A stretch of DNA of 64,000 nucleotides, taken from positions 6,657,388 to 6,721,387 of the forward strand of contig NZ_CP010892.1 in the NCBI RefSeq assembly GCF_000931465.1. The letters are read 5' to 3'. Shown in pieces: positions 15,441-23,867 of this stretch (its first letter is position 1; every line of letters begins with the position of its first letter). The translations under genes were made by a program, and so were the position numbers. The stretch comes from Pseudomonas sp. MRSN 12121. GTDB taxonomy: Bacteria > Pseudomonadota > Gammaproteobacteria > Pseudomonadales > Pseudomonadaceae. The notes beneath the pieces were generated by a model. It saw only the letters and a program-made list of their open reading frames with translations. It was not told the DNA's origin and made no database searches.

Positions 15441-15635
15441 AATCGGGGGCAGCATCAAGATGCAATACGCGATGGTTTGAAGGCTCTCAAGCTTCGCTTC
15501 TGCGATGATGAATACGTCCAAGGATTTGAAAAGGTCGGCGCCGTAGCCTACGCACAGTTTCTGGGAGCCGATGATGAAAAGGAGTTGATGAGGGAGAACG
15601 ATAGAACTGCAGTAACGGCTTCGCTGAAGCTGTGA
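15414..15635 (+). pseudogene. Truncated gene remnant of unknown function
   Basis: An open frame of 73 codons begins inside the integrase fragment, so the nominal ATG is not its true start. From about 15435 it reads NRGQHQDAIRDGLKALKLRF and continues DDEYVQGFEKVGAVAYAQFL to the stop at 15633-15635. This is protein-like helical sequence that looks like the 3' end of a lost gene. No family is recognised. Confidence 0.35.
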
Positions 15636-15742
15636 GTACGCGGCTCGGGCCGCACGGGCCCTCAAGTAGCGATACATTCGAATCGCACCTAACATGGCAC
15701 TAAAGTCATGAGATTATCTACCGCCAGACAAGGAGGGTCGAA

Positions 15743-15832
15743 GTGCATCTTGTGCGTGTTCGCGTCCGGAACTTCAGAGGCATCGCCTATGGCGAGGTCA
15801 ACCTCGATGGACACACTGCTTTCATCGGTGAC
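15743..15832 (+). pseudogene. gajA: gajA-like OLD nuclease, N-terminal fragment
   Basis: GTG 15743 is preceded by AAGGAGGG, an excellent ribosome-binding site. Thirty codons read VHLVRVRVRNFRGIAYGEV and then NLDGHTAFIGD, the first beta-hairpin of an SMC/OLD-type ATPase head. Coding stops at the GGTGAC target duplicate (15827-15832), where the arsenic element begins. The rest of the gene resumes at 31697 in the same frame. Joined, the protein has 623 residues and a regular Walker A. Confidence 0.9.
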
Positions 15833-15839
15833 TGCGAAA

Positions 15840-15901
15840 TTGCATCTAACTTGACCAGTCAATTGCATCCATGTTGACCACTGTTTGCATCCGACTTGAC
15901 C
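15840..15901 (+). repeat. Left-end repeat array of the arsenic element
   Basis: There are three direct copies at 22-23 bp spacing: TTGCATCTAACTTGACC (15840-15856), TTGCATCCATGTTGACC (15863-15879) and TTGCATCCGACTTGACC (15885-15901). They are probably transposase-binding sites. Confidence 0.85.
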
Positions 15902-16163
15902 TGTCACGCCGAAGAGGCGACCGGCAGAGAACGGCCATTTGCGGACATTGAGTCATGGCAGCCGCCCACTTCGAATGACGGGCATCGCTACCTCCTATGA
16001 TCCGCCCCATGAGGCCGCACATGCCGAGCAAGGCAAGCGCATCCCGTCAGCCCAACGGCTTCAATGAATCTCTGGACGGCTGACGCGAACGTATGTCCGC
16101 TATGGGGCGAGTAGCTGCCTCTCGGCAGCGGCAGCAATCGGCTGCGGACATCGCGCCCCCCCC
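15902..16163. other. Non-coding spacer inside the left end of the arsenic element
   Basis: No supported gene. A segment near 16093-16120 (GTCCGCTATGGGGCGAGTAG) is similar, in the same orientation, to one near 31522 at the right end (GTCCGCTATGGGCCGGTAGC), so both ends may derive from related sequence. Confidence 0.4.
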
Positions 16164-17372
16164 TCAAACCAACGATCTTGTCGGTAGCTTGAGGCTTGCG
16201 AACAATGCGATGGCGACCAGTACCGCCATCAGCTCGAGCATTACCGACGCTCCTTGCCCACTCAGCACAAACGCTACCGCAAATGGCCCGGCGGCCTGCG
16301 CCAGAAGCATTGGTCGTGCTAAAACGCCCATTCTCGCCCCGTAGCCCTCGGCGCCGAAAAGTACCAGCGGCAGTGTCCCTCTCGCGATAGTCAGAATTCC
16401 AACGCCCGCCCCATAGAGCGCAGCAGCGACGAATGCCAGCCAGGGCGTTCCTGGGATGAGTAGGCAGATACCGAGCAGGCTTATCAGCACGCCAGCACGA
16501 GCAGACCAGGTCGGATGGAGATGTCGCGCAAGGGAGAACTCCAACACCCTCGCCACCACTTGGGCCGGGCCGATAACCATGCCGATTGCCAGCACTGTTA
16601 CGGTCGGAATCCCAAGCTGCTGCAATGACGCCAGTAGGTGAACCGAAAGGCTTGCCATAACGAATGCAATGACCGTCAGCAGGCCAGCCACCAACCAGAA
16701 GAGCCGCCGAGTAGATCGATCCTCAGCGAGGGCGGTCTGCCTCTGCTTAGGCACCTCTCTCACAGCGTTGACGGGCTTGGGGACTGCCAGCCAATGGATC
16801 GGCAGGCCGATCACTGCATGTACTGCTGCGAGCACCCAGCAGGTCTCCCGCCACCCGCACCAGGATTCAAGTGCAGCCATGGCGGGCCACCCGGCAGTGC
16901 TCGCGAACCCGCCAATTAGGGTGAGTCCCGTGATCGCCCCACGAGCTCGCTCTCCCAGAAGCGTACCTAGTGTGGCGAAGGCCGAATCGTACAAACCAGT
17001 GGCCATCCCCAACCCAAGAATCGACCAGGCCAAGTAGTAAACCCACAAACTGCTTGCCGTGGACATCACCAAGAGACCCACGCTCAGCATCAACGAACTG
17101 AAGGCGAGTACGACACGCCCTCCGTGCCGATCAAGCAGGCGGCCAGCAACAGGCGAGCAGAGCCCTGCTACTAACATCCCCCAGGACAGACCACCGACAA
17201 CGGCCGATAGAGACCAACCAGTGTCCCGTGCAATTGGGCTCGCCAGCACTGCCGGCAGGTAGAAGGTGGAACCCCACGCGAAGATCTGCGTTATGCCGAG
17301 TGCGGACACCAACCGCAGACGATTAGGGGCGGCTGGAACGTGTGATTCGAGCTGAGTCACGGTACCCTGCAC
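16164..17372 (-). CDS. MFS transporter, putative arsenical efflux
   Basis: This 402-residue major facilitator has about 12 hydrophobic segments and the MFS loop-2-like motif GRLLDRHGGRVVL after TM2 (about 80-92). It is divergent from a MarR-type gene, with one MarR-like palindrome (17378-17392) just upstream of the start codon and another near the marR promoter, so it is probably repressed by that regulator. An As(III)/organoarsenical exporter of the ArsK kind is plausible from context; similarity to a specific subfamily was not tested. GTG 17372 is the likely start (an ATG four bases further upstream is out of frame). The stop is close to the left end of the element. Confidence 0.8.
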   Translation of the reverse strand: MQGTVTQLESHVPAAPNRLRLVSALGITQIFAWGSTFYLPAVLASPIARDTGWSLSAVVGGLSWGMLVAGLCSPVAGRLLDRHGGRVVLAFSSLMLSVGLLVMSTASSLWVYYLAWSILGLGMATGLYDSAFATLGTLLGERARGAITGLTLIGGFASTAGWPAMAALESWCGWRETCWVLAAVHAVIGLPIHWLAVPKPVNAVREVPKQRQTALAEDRSTRRLFWLVAGLLTVIAFVMASLSVHLLASLQQLGIPTVTVLAIGMVIGPAQVVARVLEFSLARHLHPTWSARAGVLISLLGICLLIPGTPWLAFVAAALYGAGVGILTIARGTLPLVLFGAEGYGARMGVLARPMLLAQAAGPFAVAFVLSGQGASVMLELMAVLVAIALFASLKLPTRSLV

Positions 17373-17377
17373 GCATA

Positions 17378-17392
17378 GTTGTTAGTAGCAAC
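17378..17392. promoter_or_regulatory. Candidate MarR operator 1
   Basis: GTTGTTAGTAGCAAC is an imperfect palindrome (GTTG...CAAC) 6 bp upstream of the MFS start. It is related to two further sites at 17466-17481 and 18023-18040. Confidence 0.5.
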
Positions 17393-17465
17393 CAAGCTAG
17401 ACTACCGTGGCCTTTCTGGCCAATCGGAGGCGGCAATAGCTTGACCGCTGTATCCTCTCGGAATA

Positions 17466-17481
17466 TTGTTGCAGGTAACAA
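17466..17481. promoter_or_regulatory. Candidate MarR operator 2
   Basis: TTGTTGCAGGTAACAA has arms TTGTT/AACAA and is extended by CCAAT on the right. It lies 15 bp before the marR start, positioned for autoregulation. Confidence 0.55.
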
Positions 17482-17496
17482 CCAATTGGAAATGAC

Positions 17497-17994
17497 ATGC
17501 CGAACAAGCGTACCGACGACCTGAGCCAGGATGCCGAAGCCCTGTATGAAGCGCTGAACCAACTGGTGCGGGTCTACCAGTTCAGAGACCGCGACCGTAT
17601 TTGCTGCTACGACGTTTCAGTGACTCAGTGCTACGCCGTTGAGACCTTGGTGAAGCAGGGGCCGCTCCGCCTCCAGGCACTCGCTGAGGAGATGTTCCTG
17701 GACAAGAGCACTGCGAGCCGGGTGGTCGATACCCTCGAGCGCAAGGGCTACGTGTCGCGCGTTGAAGATCCAGAAGACCGCCGTGCAGTACGAGTTCAAG
17801 CTACTGAAGCCGGCGCAGATTTGTACGAACGCATTCGAGCCGACCTGATCGCCGAAGAGAAGGAAATGATCAGCGGCATGCCAGCCGAGGTTCGCCAGGG
17901 TGCGCTGACTTTACTGCGTCAGCTCACTCGAGCTGCCGAGATTCGTTGTGGCCTTGTCAGTGAATGCTGCCCAGGCCAGACCAAGGACAAGTGA
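17497..17994 (+). CDS. MarR-family regulator, putative arsenic sensor
   Basis: This 165-residue winged-helix MarR protein has the recognition segment LALAEEMFLDKSTASRVVDT-like (QALAEEMFLDKSTASRVVDT) and the wing DPEDRRAVRVQ. A Cys-Cys pair follows RDRI near residue 36, another Cys is at about 47 (VTQCY), and a C-terminal Cys pair occurs in SECCPG. Vicinal cysteines are typical As(III) ligands, so direct arsenite sensing is plausible. It probably controls the divergent MFS gene and, through a third palindrome at 18023-18040, the acetyltransferase and flavoprotein genes. Confidence 0.85.
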   Translation: MPNKRTDDLSQDAEALYEALNQLVRVYQFRDRDRICCYDVSVTQCYAVETLVKQGPLRLQALAEEMFLDKSTASRVVDTLERKGYVSRVEDPEDRRAVRVQATEAGADLYERIRADLIAEEKEMISGMPAEVRQGALTLLRQLTRAAEIRCGLVSECCPGQTKDK

Positions 17995-18022
17995 GGGGGT
18001 AGCTCCCCCCTTTTTTAACTAT

Positions 18023-18040
18023 ATTGTTGTCACTACCAAT
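18023..18040. promoter_or_regulatory. Candidate MarR operator 3
   Basis: ATTGTTGTCACTACCAAT lies between marR and the acetyltransferase gene. It matches the ATTGTTG...CCAAT pattern of the site at 17465-17486. Confidence 0.5.
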
Positions 18041-18055
18041 CAAAAGGAAAGCACG

Positions 18056-18571
18056 ATGCTAGTCCGCCTCGCAAAGCTCAGTGATAGCCAAGCCATCACC
18101 GATATCTACAACCAAGGCATCGAAGATCGCAGCTCCACATTCGAGACCCAGCCGCGCACCGTCGAGGACATGCAGCCCAAGGTAGCCGATATGTCGCGCT
18201 ACCCGGTTCTCGTGGTCGAGCTCGATGGCGAGGTGGTTGCCTGGGCGAACTTGAGCAGCTATCGCGCGCGCTCCTGCTATGACGGTATCGCTGATTTCTC
18301 GATCTACCTGCGCCGGGATGCGCGAGGTCGTGGTATCGGGAAAGTACTCTTGAATGCTCTGTTGGCGGAGGCAGAAGCACGCGGATTCTGGAAAGTCCTT
18401 TCTCGGATTTTCACCTTCAACGAGGCTAGCCTCGCGCTCTGCCGCTCCTGCGGGTTCAGACAGGTTGGCGTCTACGAGAAACACGCTTGCCTGGAAGGCC
18501 GCTGGCTGGACTGCGCCATCGTCGAGCGGGTCATCTCTTCGAATCAACCTGTCTCTGGAGAATCAGCATGA
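18056..18571 (+). CDS. arsN: GNAT N-acetyltransferase, ArsN-like
   Basis: This 171-residue GNAT of the phosphinothricin acetyltransferase type has TFETQPRTVEDM near residue 28, the acetyl-CoA binding loop DARGRGIGKVLLNAL (about 89-103) and FTFNEASLALCRSCGFRQVG with YEKHACLEGRWLDC near the C-terminus. In ars operons the related ArsN1 acetylates arsinothricin and so detoxifies this organoarsenical antibiotic; phosphinothricin is the alternative substrate. I chose ATG 18056 with AAAGGA upstream. The stop overlaps the next start (ATGA). Confidence 0.85.
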   Translation: MLVRLAKLSDSQAITDIYNQGIEDRSSTFETQPRTVEDMQPKVADMSRYPVLVVELDGEVVAWANLSSYRARSCYDGIADFSIYLRRDARGRGIGKVLLNALLAEAEARGFWKVLSRIFTFNEASLALCRSCGFRQVGVYEKHACLEGRWLDCAIVERVISSNQPVSGESA

Positions 18572-19932
18572 GCCTGACTGACCTTCCCGTTGTCGTTATT
18601 GGCGCCGGCCCAGTTGGACTGGCCGCTGCTGCCCACCTCCTGGCTCGTGATCTGAATCCGCTAGTCATTGAGGCAGGAAATCAGGCTGGAGCAAGCATCA
18701 GCCAGTGGGGGCACGTCAGCATGTTTTCGCCCTGGGAATACAACGTGGACAAGGAGGCGGCCAAGCTTCTGGCCGCGACTGGCTGGGAAGCTCCGCGTCC
18801 TGACACATATCCCACCGGGCGCGAGCTGTTGGATCGCTATCTCCTTCCGCTCGCTGCTCTTCCGGTGATCCGGGAGCGGACACGTCTGAATACTCGCGTC
18901 CTCGCGGTGACCAAGTCGGGGGCTGATGCGCTGAAAACCAAGGGTCGTACTGCTTCACCGTTCCTGGTGCGCATTGCTGGCCCCAATGGTGAGCAGGACA
19001 TCCTCGCTCGCGCCGTGATCGATGCCTCCGGTACCTATGAAACTCCGAACTGGATGGGCGCCTCGGGTATTCCCGCATTGGGCGAGCTGGAAGCAAGCTC
19101 GCATATTGCCTATGGCATTCCCGATGTAACCGGCGGTGCACGTGAGCGCTATGAGAGCCGCCGTGTACTGGTCGTGGGTGGCGGCCACTCCGCCTTCAAT
19201 GCCTTGCAGGATCTGGTTGGACTGCCCGGCACCAAGGTGTTCTGGGGCATCCGTGGACACTCTCTGGAGAGAATTCTGGGCGGTGGTGCCAACGATAAGC
19301 TCGCCGAGCGCGGCAACCTGGGCCTTCGCATCCGAGCGTTGCTCGAACAGGAAAAGATCACTCTGTTCCAAGGCATATCGATCAACCGGGTTGATACCAC
19401 TGGCCAAGGACTCGTCGTCCACAGCAATGGCGAAACACTGCCGGAAGTCGACGAAATCATCGTAGCCACGGGCTTCCGGCCCAACCTTCAGCTGCTGGGC
19501 GAGCTAAGGCTGGCAATTGATCCTGCCACTCAAAGCCCAACCCAACTGGCCCCGCTGATTGATCCGAACGAGCACAGCTGCGGGACGGTTCGCCCACATG
19601 GCATCGATGAACTCTCTCATCCTGACGAGGGGATTTTTATTGTCGGAATGAAGAGCTACGGGCGGGCCCCTACCTTCCTAATGCTAACGGGCTACGAGCA
19701 AGTTCGCTCTGTAGCGGCAGGGCTCGCGGGCGACTGGGAAGCTGCTCGGCGTGTCGAGCTCGAACTACCCGAAACGGGAGTCTGCAGCCTTCAGTTCGAA
19801 GAGCAGGAGCAGTCGTCGAGTTGCTGTGCACCCGCAGCACCGGCGCAGGCCAGTTGCTGTGGTACGCAAGAGTCTCCCGCTGCAGTTGTGGCCCAGAAAT
19901 CGACCTGCTGCACACCAACGAGTCGCTCATAA
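18568..19932 (+). CDS. FAD-dependent flavoprotein (ArsO-like) with Cys-Cys rich tail
   Basis: This 454-residue two-dinucleotide-binding-domain flavoprotein has VVVIGAGPVGLAAAAHLLAR (7-26) for FAD, a second Rossmann motif VLVVGGGHSAFNAL (about 203-216) for NADPH and a late IVATGFRPN motif. The C-terminal 45 residues carry three Cys-Cys pairs (SSCCAP, ASCCGT, STCCTP), a likely arsenic or metal-binding tail resembling the Cys pairs of ArsD. The gene is translationally coupled to the acetyltransferase. It probably oxidises or binds an arsenical; the exact substrate is unknown. It may be the enzyme called ArsO in some islands. Confidence 0.75.
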   Translation: MSLTDLPVVVIGAGPVGLAAAAHLLARDLNPLVIEAGNQAGASISQWGHVSMFSPWEYNVDKEAAKLLAATGWEAPRPDTYPTGRELLDRYLLPLAALPVIRERTRLNTRVLAVTKSGADALKTKGRTASPFLVRIAGPNGEQDILARAVIDASGTYETPNWMGASGIPALGELEASSHIAYGIPDVTGGARERYESRRVLVVGGGHSAFNALQDLVGLPGTKVFWGIRGHSLERILGGGANDKLAERGNLGLRIRALLEQEKITLFQGISINRVDTTGQGLVVHSNGETLPEVDEIIVATGFRPNLQLLGELRLAIDPATQSPTQLAPLIDPNEHSCGTVRPHGIDELSHPDEGIFIVGMKSYGRAPTFLMLTGYEQVRSVAAGLAGDWEAARRVELELPETGVCSLQFEEQEQSSSCCAPAAPAQASCCGTQESPAAVVAQKSTCCTPTSRS

Positions 19933-20059
19933 GAACTCGTTTCCCATCGACGCTTCGCCGACGTGCCCTTGATCAAAGCCGGCGAAGCGAAGCTGGCATA
20001 TAACAACCACAAGCCTTGGTGCTCTTTGACTTTTTATCAGTCGTCATTGGAGAACCAGC

Positions 20060-20422
20060 ATGCATCTCATCCAGATATACGATCCCGCCTTGTGCTGTAG
20101 CACCGGCGTTTGCGGGGTTGAAGTGGATCAGTCCCTTGTCACCTTCGCGAGTGATGTCGAGTGGGCAATCCGGCAAGGCGCCAATGTTCAGCGTTTCAAT
20201 CTGGCGCATGAGCCTCAGGCCTTTGCTGAGCAATCCGCTGTTCGCGACTTCTTGCAGCGTTCCGGCCAAGGCAGCCTGCCTTTGACCCTGGTGGATGGCG
20301 AAATCGTTATGGCAGGCCGCTATCCGTCACGCACCGAGCTGGCTCACTGGGCCGCCGTTCAAGCCTCACCCTCTACGGACTCGGAGAGCAACGGATGCTG
20401 CTCTTCCGGTCGTTGCTGCTGA
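20060..20422 (+). CDS. arsD: ArsD arsenic metallochaperone
   Basis: This 120-residue ArsD has the family start (IYDPALCCSTGVCG) with the three arsenite-binding cysteines Cys12, Cys13 and Cys18, and a C-terminal CCSSGRCC. ArsD passes As(III) to the ArsA ATPase, which follows 12 bp downstream. The 127-bp gap before it may hold a promoter. Confidence 0.95.
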   Translation: MHLIQIYDPALCCSTGVCGVEVDQSLVTFASDVEWAIRQGANVQRFNLAHEPQAFAEQSAVRDFLQRSGQGSLPLTLVDGEIVMAGRYPSRTELAHWAAVQASPSTDSESNGCCSSGRCC

Positions 20423-20434
20423 TAGGAGGATTCC

Positions 20435-22192
20435 ATGCAATTTCTTCAATCCCCACCCCGCTTCCTCTTTTTCACTGGTAAGGGTGGCGTGGGCAAGACT
20501 TCTATCGCCTGCGCTGCTGCCGTCCAACTGGCCGGCGAGAACAAGCGCGTCCTATTGGTCAGCACTGATCCGGCGTCCAATGTGGGCCAAGTATTCAGTA
20601 CGGAAATCGGCAACAAGGTCACCGAGATCCGGGAAGTCGCCCGACTGGCTGCGCTGGAAATCGATCCCCAGCAGGCTGCTCAGGCATACCGCGACAAAAT
20701 TGTCGGGCCAGTGAAAGGTGTGCTGCCCGAAGACGTGGTGAAAGGTATCGAGGAGCAACTTTCCGGGGCCTGCACCACCGAGATCGCGGCCTTCGATGAG
20801 TTCACCTCACTGCTCACCGATGACGCGCTGATCGCTGAATTCGACCACATCATTTTTGATACTGCGCCAACTGGCCACACCATCCGCCTCCTGCAGCTTC
20901 CTGGAGCCTGGAGCGGCTTTTTAGAGAGCGGTAAGGGCGACGCCTCGTGCCTCGGGCCACTCGCCGGGCTGGAAAAGCATCGCGCCCAGTACAAAGCGGC
21001 TGTAGCAGCGCTGGCTGATCCCGTACGTACTCGCCTGATACTCGTTGCACGAGCCCAAAATGCTGCGCTTCGCGAAGTTGCGCGCACCCATGAGGAGCTT
21101 GCCGATATCGGCTTGAAGCAGCAGTACCTGGTGGTGAATGGCGTGTTGCCGGCCGCCGCTGCAGAAGGCGACGAGCTTGCCGCCGCCATCTACCAGCGGG
21201 AGCAACAGGTTCTAGCGAAAATACCGGAGGTACTTCGTAGCCTTCCGCTCGATCAGGTGGCACTCAAACCCTTCAACCTGGTGGGGCTCGATGCACTGAA
21301 GCACCTGTTCCTTGATGTGGCCATTGGGCCAGTCACGGAGACCGAAACGAACACCGAGCTGCACCTACCGAAGCTGTCGCCTCTCGTTGATGAAATCGCC
21401 GCCGAAGGGCACGGTCTGATCATGCTGATGGGCAAAGGCGGTGTAGGAAAGACCACCATGGCCGCAGCGGTGGCAGTCGACCTGGCCCGCCGAGGCCTTC
21501 CGGTACACCTCACGACTTCCGACCCGGCGGCGCATCTCGCGGAGACGCTCGAAGGCGTCATGGAGAATCTCACGGTCAGCAGAATCGATCCTCAGGCGGA
21601 GACCGAGCGATACCGGCAGCACGTACTCAAGACAAAAGGCGCCAGTCTCGATGCGGAAGGCCGTGCCCTACTGGAGGAAGACTTGCGGTCGCCCTGCACC
21701 GAAGAGATCGCCGTGTTCCAGGCCTTTTCCAGAGTCATCCGGGAAGCTGGCAAGAAGTTCGTCGTGATGGATACCGCCCCTACAGGACATACCTTGCTTC
21801 TTCTGGACGCCACAGGGGCCTATCACCGCGAGATTGTCCGCCAGATGGGCGACACGAAGGTGGGCTACACCACTCCCATGATGCAGTTGCAGGATCCGAA
21901 GCAGACCAAAGTGCTCCTGGTAACGCTTGCCGAAACCACCCCCGTTCTGGAGGCGGCCAACCTGCAGGACGATTTGCGCCGCGCAGGAATCGAGCCATGG
22001 GCTTGGGTGATCAACAACAGCGTCGCGGCAGCAGCGCCAAGATCCGCATTGCTGCTCAGAAGAGCAGAGAATGAGCGCCGCGAGATCAATGCGGTTGCTA
22101 CCAAGCACTCTTCCCGCTACGCGGTTGTCCCGCTGCTGAAAGATGAACCTGTCGGCATAGATCGTCTGCAATCGCTGGTCGGAAACTGCTAA
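20435..22192 (+). CDS. arsA: ArsA arsenite-stimulated ATPase
   Basis: This 585-residue ArsA has two homologous halves, each with a deviant P-loop: KGGVGKTS at about residues 16-23 and KGGVGKTT at about 334-341. It also has two DTAPTGHT signal-transduction motifs (about 148 and 447). Metal-site cysteines are expected in LSGACTTEIAAF and LRSPCTEEIAVF. ArsA normally energises the ArsB channel; here the exporter in the element is Acr3, with which ArsA can also work. A GGAGG sequence precedes ATG 20435. Confidence 0.95.
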   Translation: MQFLQSPPRFLFFTGKGGVGKTSIACAAAVQLAGENKRVLLVSTDPASNVGQVFSTEIGNKVTEIREVARLAALEIDPQQAAQAYRDKIVGPVKGVLPEDVVKGIEEQLSGACTTEIAAFDEFTSLLTDDALIAEFDHIIFDTAPTGHTIRLLQLPGAWSGFLESGKGDASCLGPLAGLEKHRAQYKAAVAALADPVRTRLILVARAQNAALREVARTHEELADIGLKQQYLVVNGVLPAAAAEGDELAAAIYQREQQVLAKIPEVLRSLPLDQVALKPFNLVGLDALKHLFLDVAIGPVTETETNTELHLPKLSPLVDEIAAEGHGLIMLMGKGGVGKTTMAAAVAVDLARRGLPVHLTTSDPAAHLAETLEGVMENLTVSRIDPQAETERYRQHVLKTKGASLDAEGRALLEEDLRSPCTEEIAVFQAFSRVIREAGKKFVVMDTAPTGHTLLLLDATGAYHREIVRQMGDTKVGYTTPMMQLQDPKQTKVLLVTLAETTPVLEAANLQDDLRRAGIEPWAWVINNSVAAAAPRSALLLRRAENERREINAVATKHSSRYAVVPLLKDEPVGIDRLQSLVGNC

Positions 22193-22198
22193 AGGCTG

Positions 22199-22246
22199 CG
22201 CCGAGCACCACCAAGGCTGAGAGGCTTCTGGGGTGCTCGGCATTTC
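22199..22246 (+). terminator. Candidate rho-independent terminator after arsA
   Basis: CGCCGAGCACC (22199-22209) can pair with GGGTGCTCGGC (22231-22241), with a second small stem (AAGGCTGAGAGGCTT) in the loop, followed by ATTTCCTT. It lies between the convergent arsA and TauE/SafE genes. Confidence 0.55.
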
Positions 22247-22312
22247 CTTCGAATGAGTAAGCGCGTGGACAACGTCTCGGAAAAGCAGAGACACCCGCAA
22301 GGCACGTCGGTG

Positions 22313-23110
22313 TCAGCTATGCCGCCAGACCTTCACCGAGGAAATCAGCAGAATAGCGGCGAGCAGGGGTAGCAGGTATGTAGTGGAAATCAGCCCAAGT
22401 AACTGCCCACCGATGAAGGTTCCAATGATCGAGCCAGCGGCCATGATCAGGATGAACGTCCGCTGTGTTCTGACCACCGAAAAGCTCTGGTTGCGGCTGT
22501 AGCGGGTGAATCCCACGATCATGGTGGGCAGGCTCACCGCCAGTGAAAGGCTACCGGCAAGCTTTATGTCGGCGCCAAACAAAAGAACGATGGTCGGAAT
22601 GAGTAGTTCGCCACCTGCGACTCCCATCAGCGCTGCTACGACGCCGATCCCGAAACCGACGACCACACCGACCATAATCAACGCTGCGCCATGAAACAGT
22701 GGCTCACCCGTCGCGTTTGCGTCATGGCCAAACAGCAACGCAATGGCGATTCCTACCAGCAGCACTGCCAGCACTCTGTAAAGAGTCTGGCTCTTGAGCT
22801 TGGTTGCCCACCCCGCCCCATACCAAGCTCCAGCAAGGCTTCCGGCAAGGAGTGTGACAATGATGTCCCAACGTTCGAGGACGTCCGCATAGGGGACGCT
22901 CATTGCACGAAACGGCAAAGCCGTCGCGACGACGATGAGACTCATCGCCTTGTTAAGGATAACTGCCTCAAGAGCCCCAAAACCGAAAAGGCCAATCAGC
23001 AGAGGAAGTCGAAACTCTGCGCCACCTAAGCCTATGAGCCCTCCTAAAGCACCAATCAAGGAGCCAGCGGAGAAGACTGCGACATTGTTCTTTTCTTTTT
23101 CGGCGCTCAT
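22313..23110 (-). CDS. Sulfite exporter TauE/SafE family membrane protein
   Basis: This 265-residue protein has about eight hydrophobic segments and two repeated glycine-rich loops, GALGGLIGLGGAEFRLPLL (about 19-37) and VAALMGVAGGELLIPTIVLL, the internal duplication that defines the TauE/SafE family. AGGAGC precedes ATG 23110. It is transcribed away from the main ars operon. Family members export sulfite, sulfoacetate or related anions; a link to arsenic or thiol metabolism is inferred only from position. Confidence 0.85.
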   Translation of the reverse strand: MSAEKEKNNVAVFSAGSLIGALGGLIGLGGAEFRLPLLIGLFGFGALEAVILNKAMSLIVVATALPFRAMSVPYADVLERWDIIVTLLAGSLAGAWYGAGWATKLKSQTLYRVLAVLLVGIAIALLFGHDANATGEPLFHGAALIMVGVVVGFGIGVVAALMGVAGGELLIPTIVLLFGADIKLAGSLSLAVSLPTMIVGFTRYSRNQSFSVVRTQRTFILIMAAGSIIGTFIGGQLLGLISTTYLLPLLAAILLISSVKVWRHS

Positions 23111-23372
23111 ACGGCTCCTGCCTCGTTTCGCATCATCGGATTGCGCGCCGTCGTGCCAGGTCTCCTAAAGGGGCGGCTCGGCGGCCATGCAAGCTATTCC
23201 GATGGCAACCTAATGTCTAGGCTCCACAACAGCGCATGGGCTCATGCGACGGATTCGAGCGAAAAGGCAGCGTGAAGGCATGCAGATTCAACGCGCCCGG
23301 TACTTTGTCAGTTACACCCGCCCCCACCAATCACCGCACACCGTGCTCCGGGCGTCGGCCCAAACAGCTCAT

Positions 23373-23429
23373 GACAGAACTGTCACTTGAAGTTTATGCG
23401 AAAAAACGTATATTCGAAAAACCATATAC
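23373..23429 (+). promoter_or_regulatory. ars operon promoter with ArsR-type operator
   Basis: The -35 TTGAAG (23387-23392) and -10 TATATT (23409-23414) are 16 bp apart. A palindrome GTATAT-N10-ATATAC (23408-23413 and 23424-23429) overlaps the -10 and resembles ArsR operators. A second perfect palindrome, GACAGAACTGTC (23373-23384), lies just upstream of the -35. Confidence 0.6.
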
Positions 23430-23445
23430 ATCCGGACATCCCGAG

Positions 23446-23859
23446 ATGACTGACAAGATCCGCGTCCTGTTTGTTTGTACCGCCAACGCCGCTCGCTCCC
23501 AACTTGCCGAAGCGCTGCTTCGGCACACCGACAGTGAGCACTTCGAGGCCTTCAGCGCTGGAACTCAGCCTGGCGTGATCGACCCGAGAACCTATGCCGC
23601 CCTCGATCATCTCTCCATTGATACCAGCGGCCTGCGCAGCAAATCCATCGAAGAGTTCGCGGGTGAACGCTTCGACTATGTCATCACCCTTTGCGACAAA
23701 GCCGCTCAGGAATGCCAAACCCTTCCAGGGACTGGCGAGGCATTGGCGTGGAACTTTGAAGATCCGGTGACCAGCAACCGCCACGACGCCTTCCGTCACA
23801 CGCTTCACGAGATTCACGAGCGCATCAAGATGTTCGTCCTTGTGAAGACCAAACACTGA
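23446..23859 (+). CDS. arsC: Low-molecular-weight phosphatase family arsenate reductase-like (first copy)
   Basis: This 137-residue protein has the P-loop VCTANAARSQ (Cys11, CX5R), the FSAGTQPG turn and DYVITLCDKA. The C-terminus has Cys residues in TLCDKAAQEC but aligns differently from the second copy. It is the first gene of the main ars operon, starting 17 bp after the operator and followed by arsR after 8 bp. Thioredoxin-linked arsenate reduction is the likely role; a protein tyrosine phosphatase-like activity cannot be excluded. I chose ATG 23446 over upstream in-frame starts because those would lie inside the promoter. Confidence 0.8.
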   Translation: MTDKIRVLFVCTANAARSQLAEALLRHTDSEHFEAFSAGTQPGVIDPRTYAALDHLSIDTSGLRSKSIEEFAGERFDYVITLCDKAAQECQTLPGTGEALAWNFEDPVTSNRHDAFRHTLHEIHERIKMFVLVKTKH

Positions 23860-23867
23860 GAACCGCC

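Noticed and set aside
15840..15901. Three 22-23-bp-spaced repeats considered as plasmid iterons or CRISPR
   Set aside because: They are at the exact end of an element with a target duplication and are mirrored at the other end, so transposase sites explain them better.
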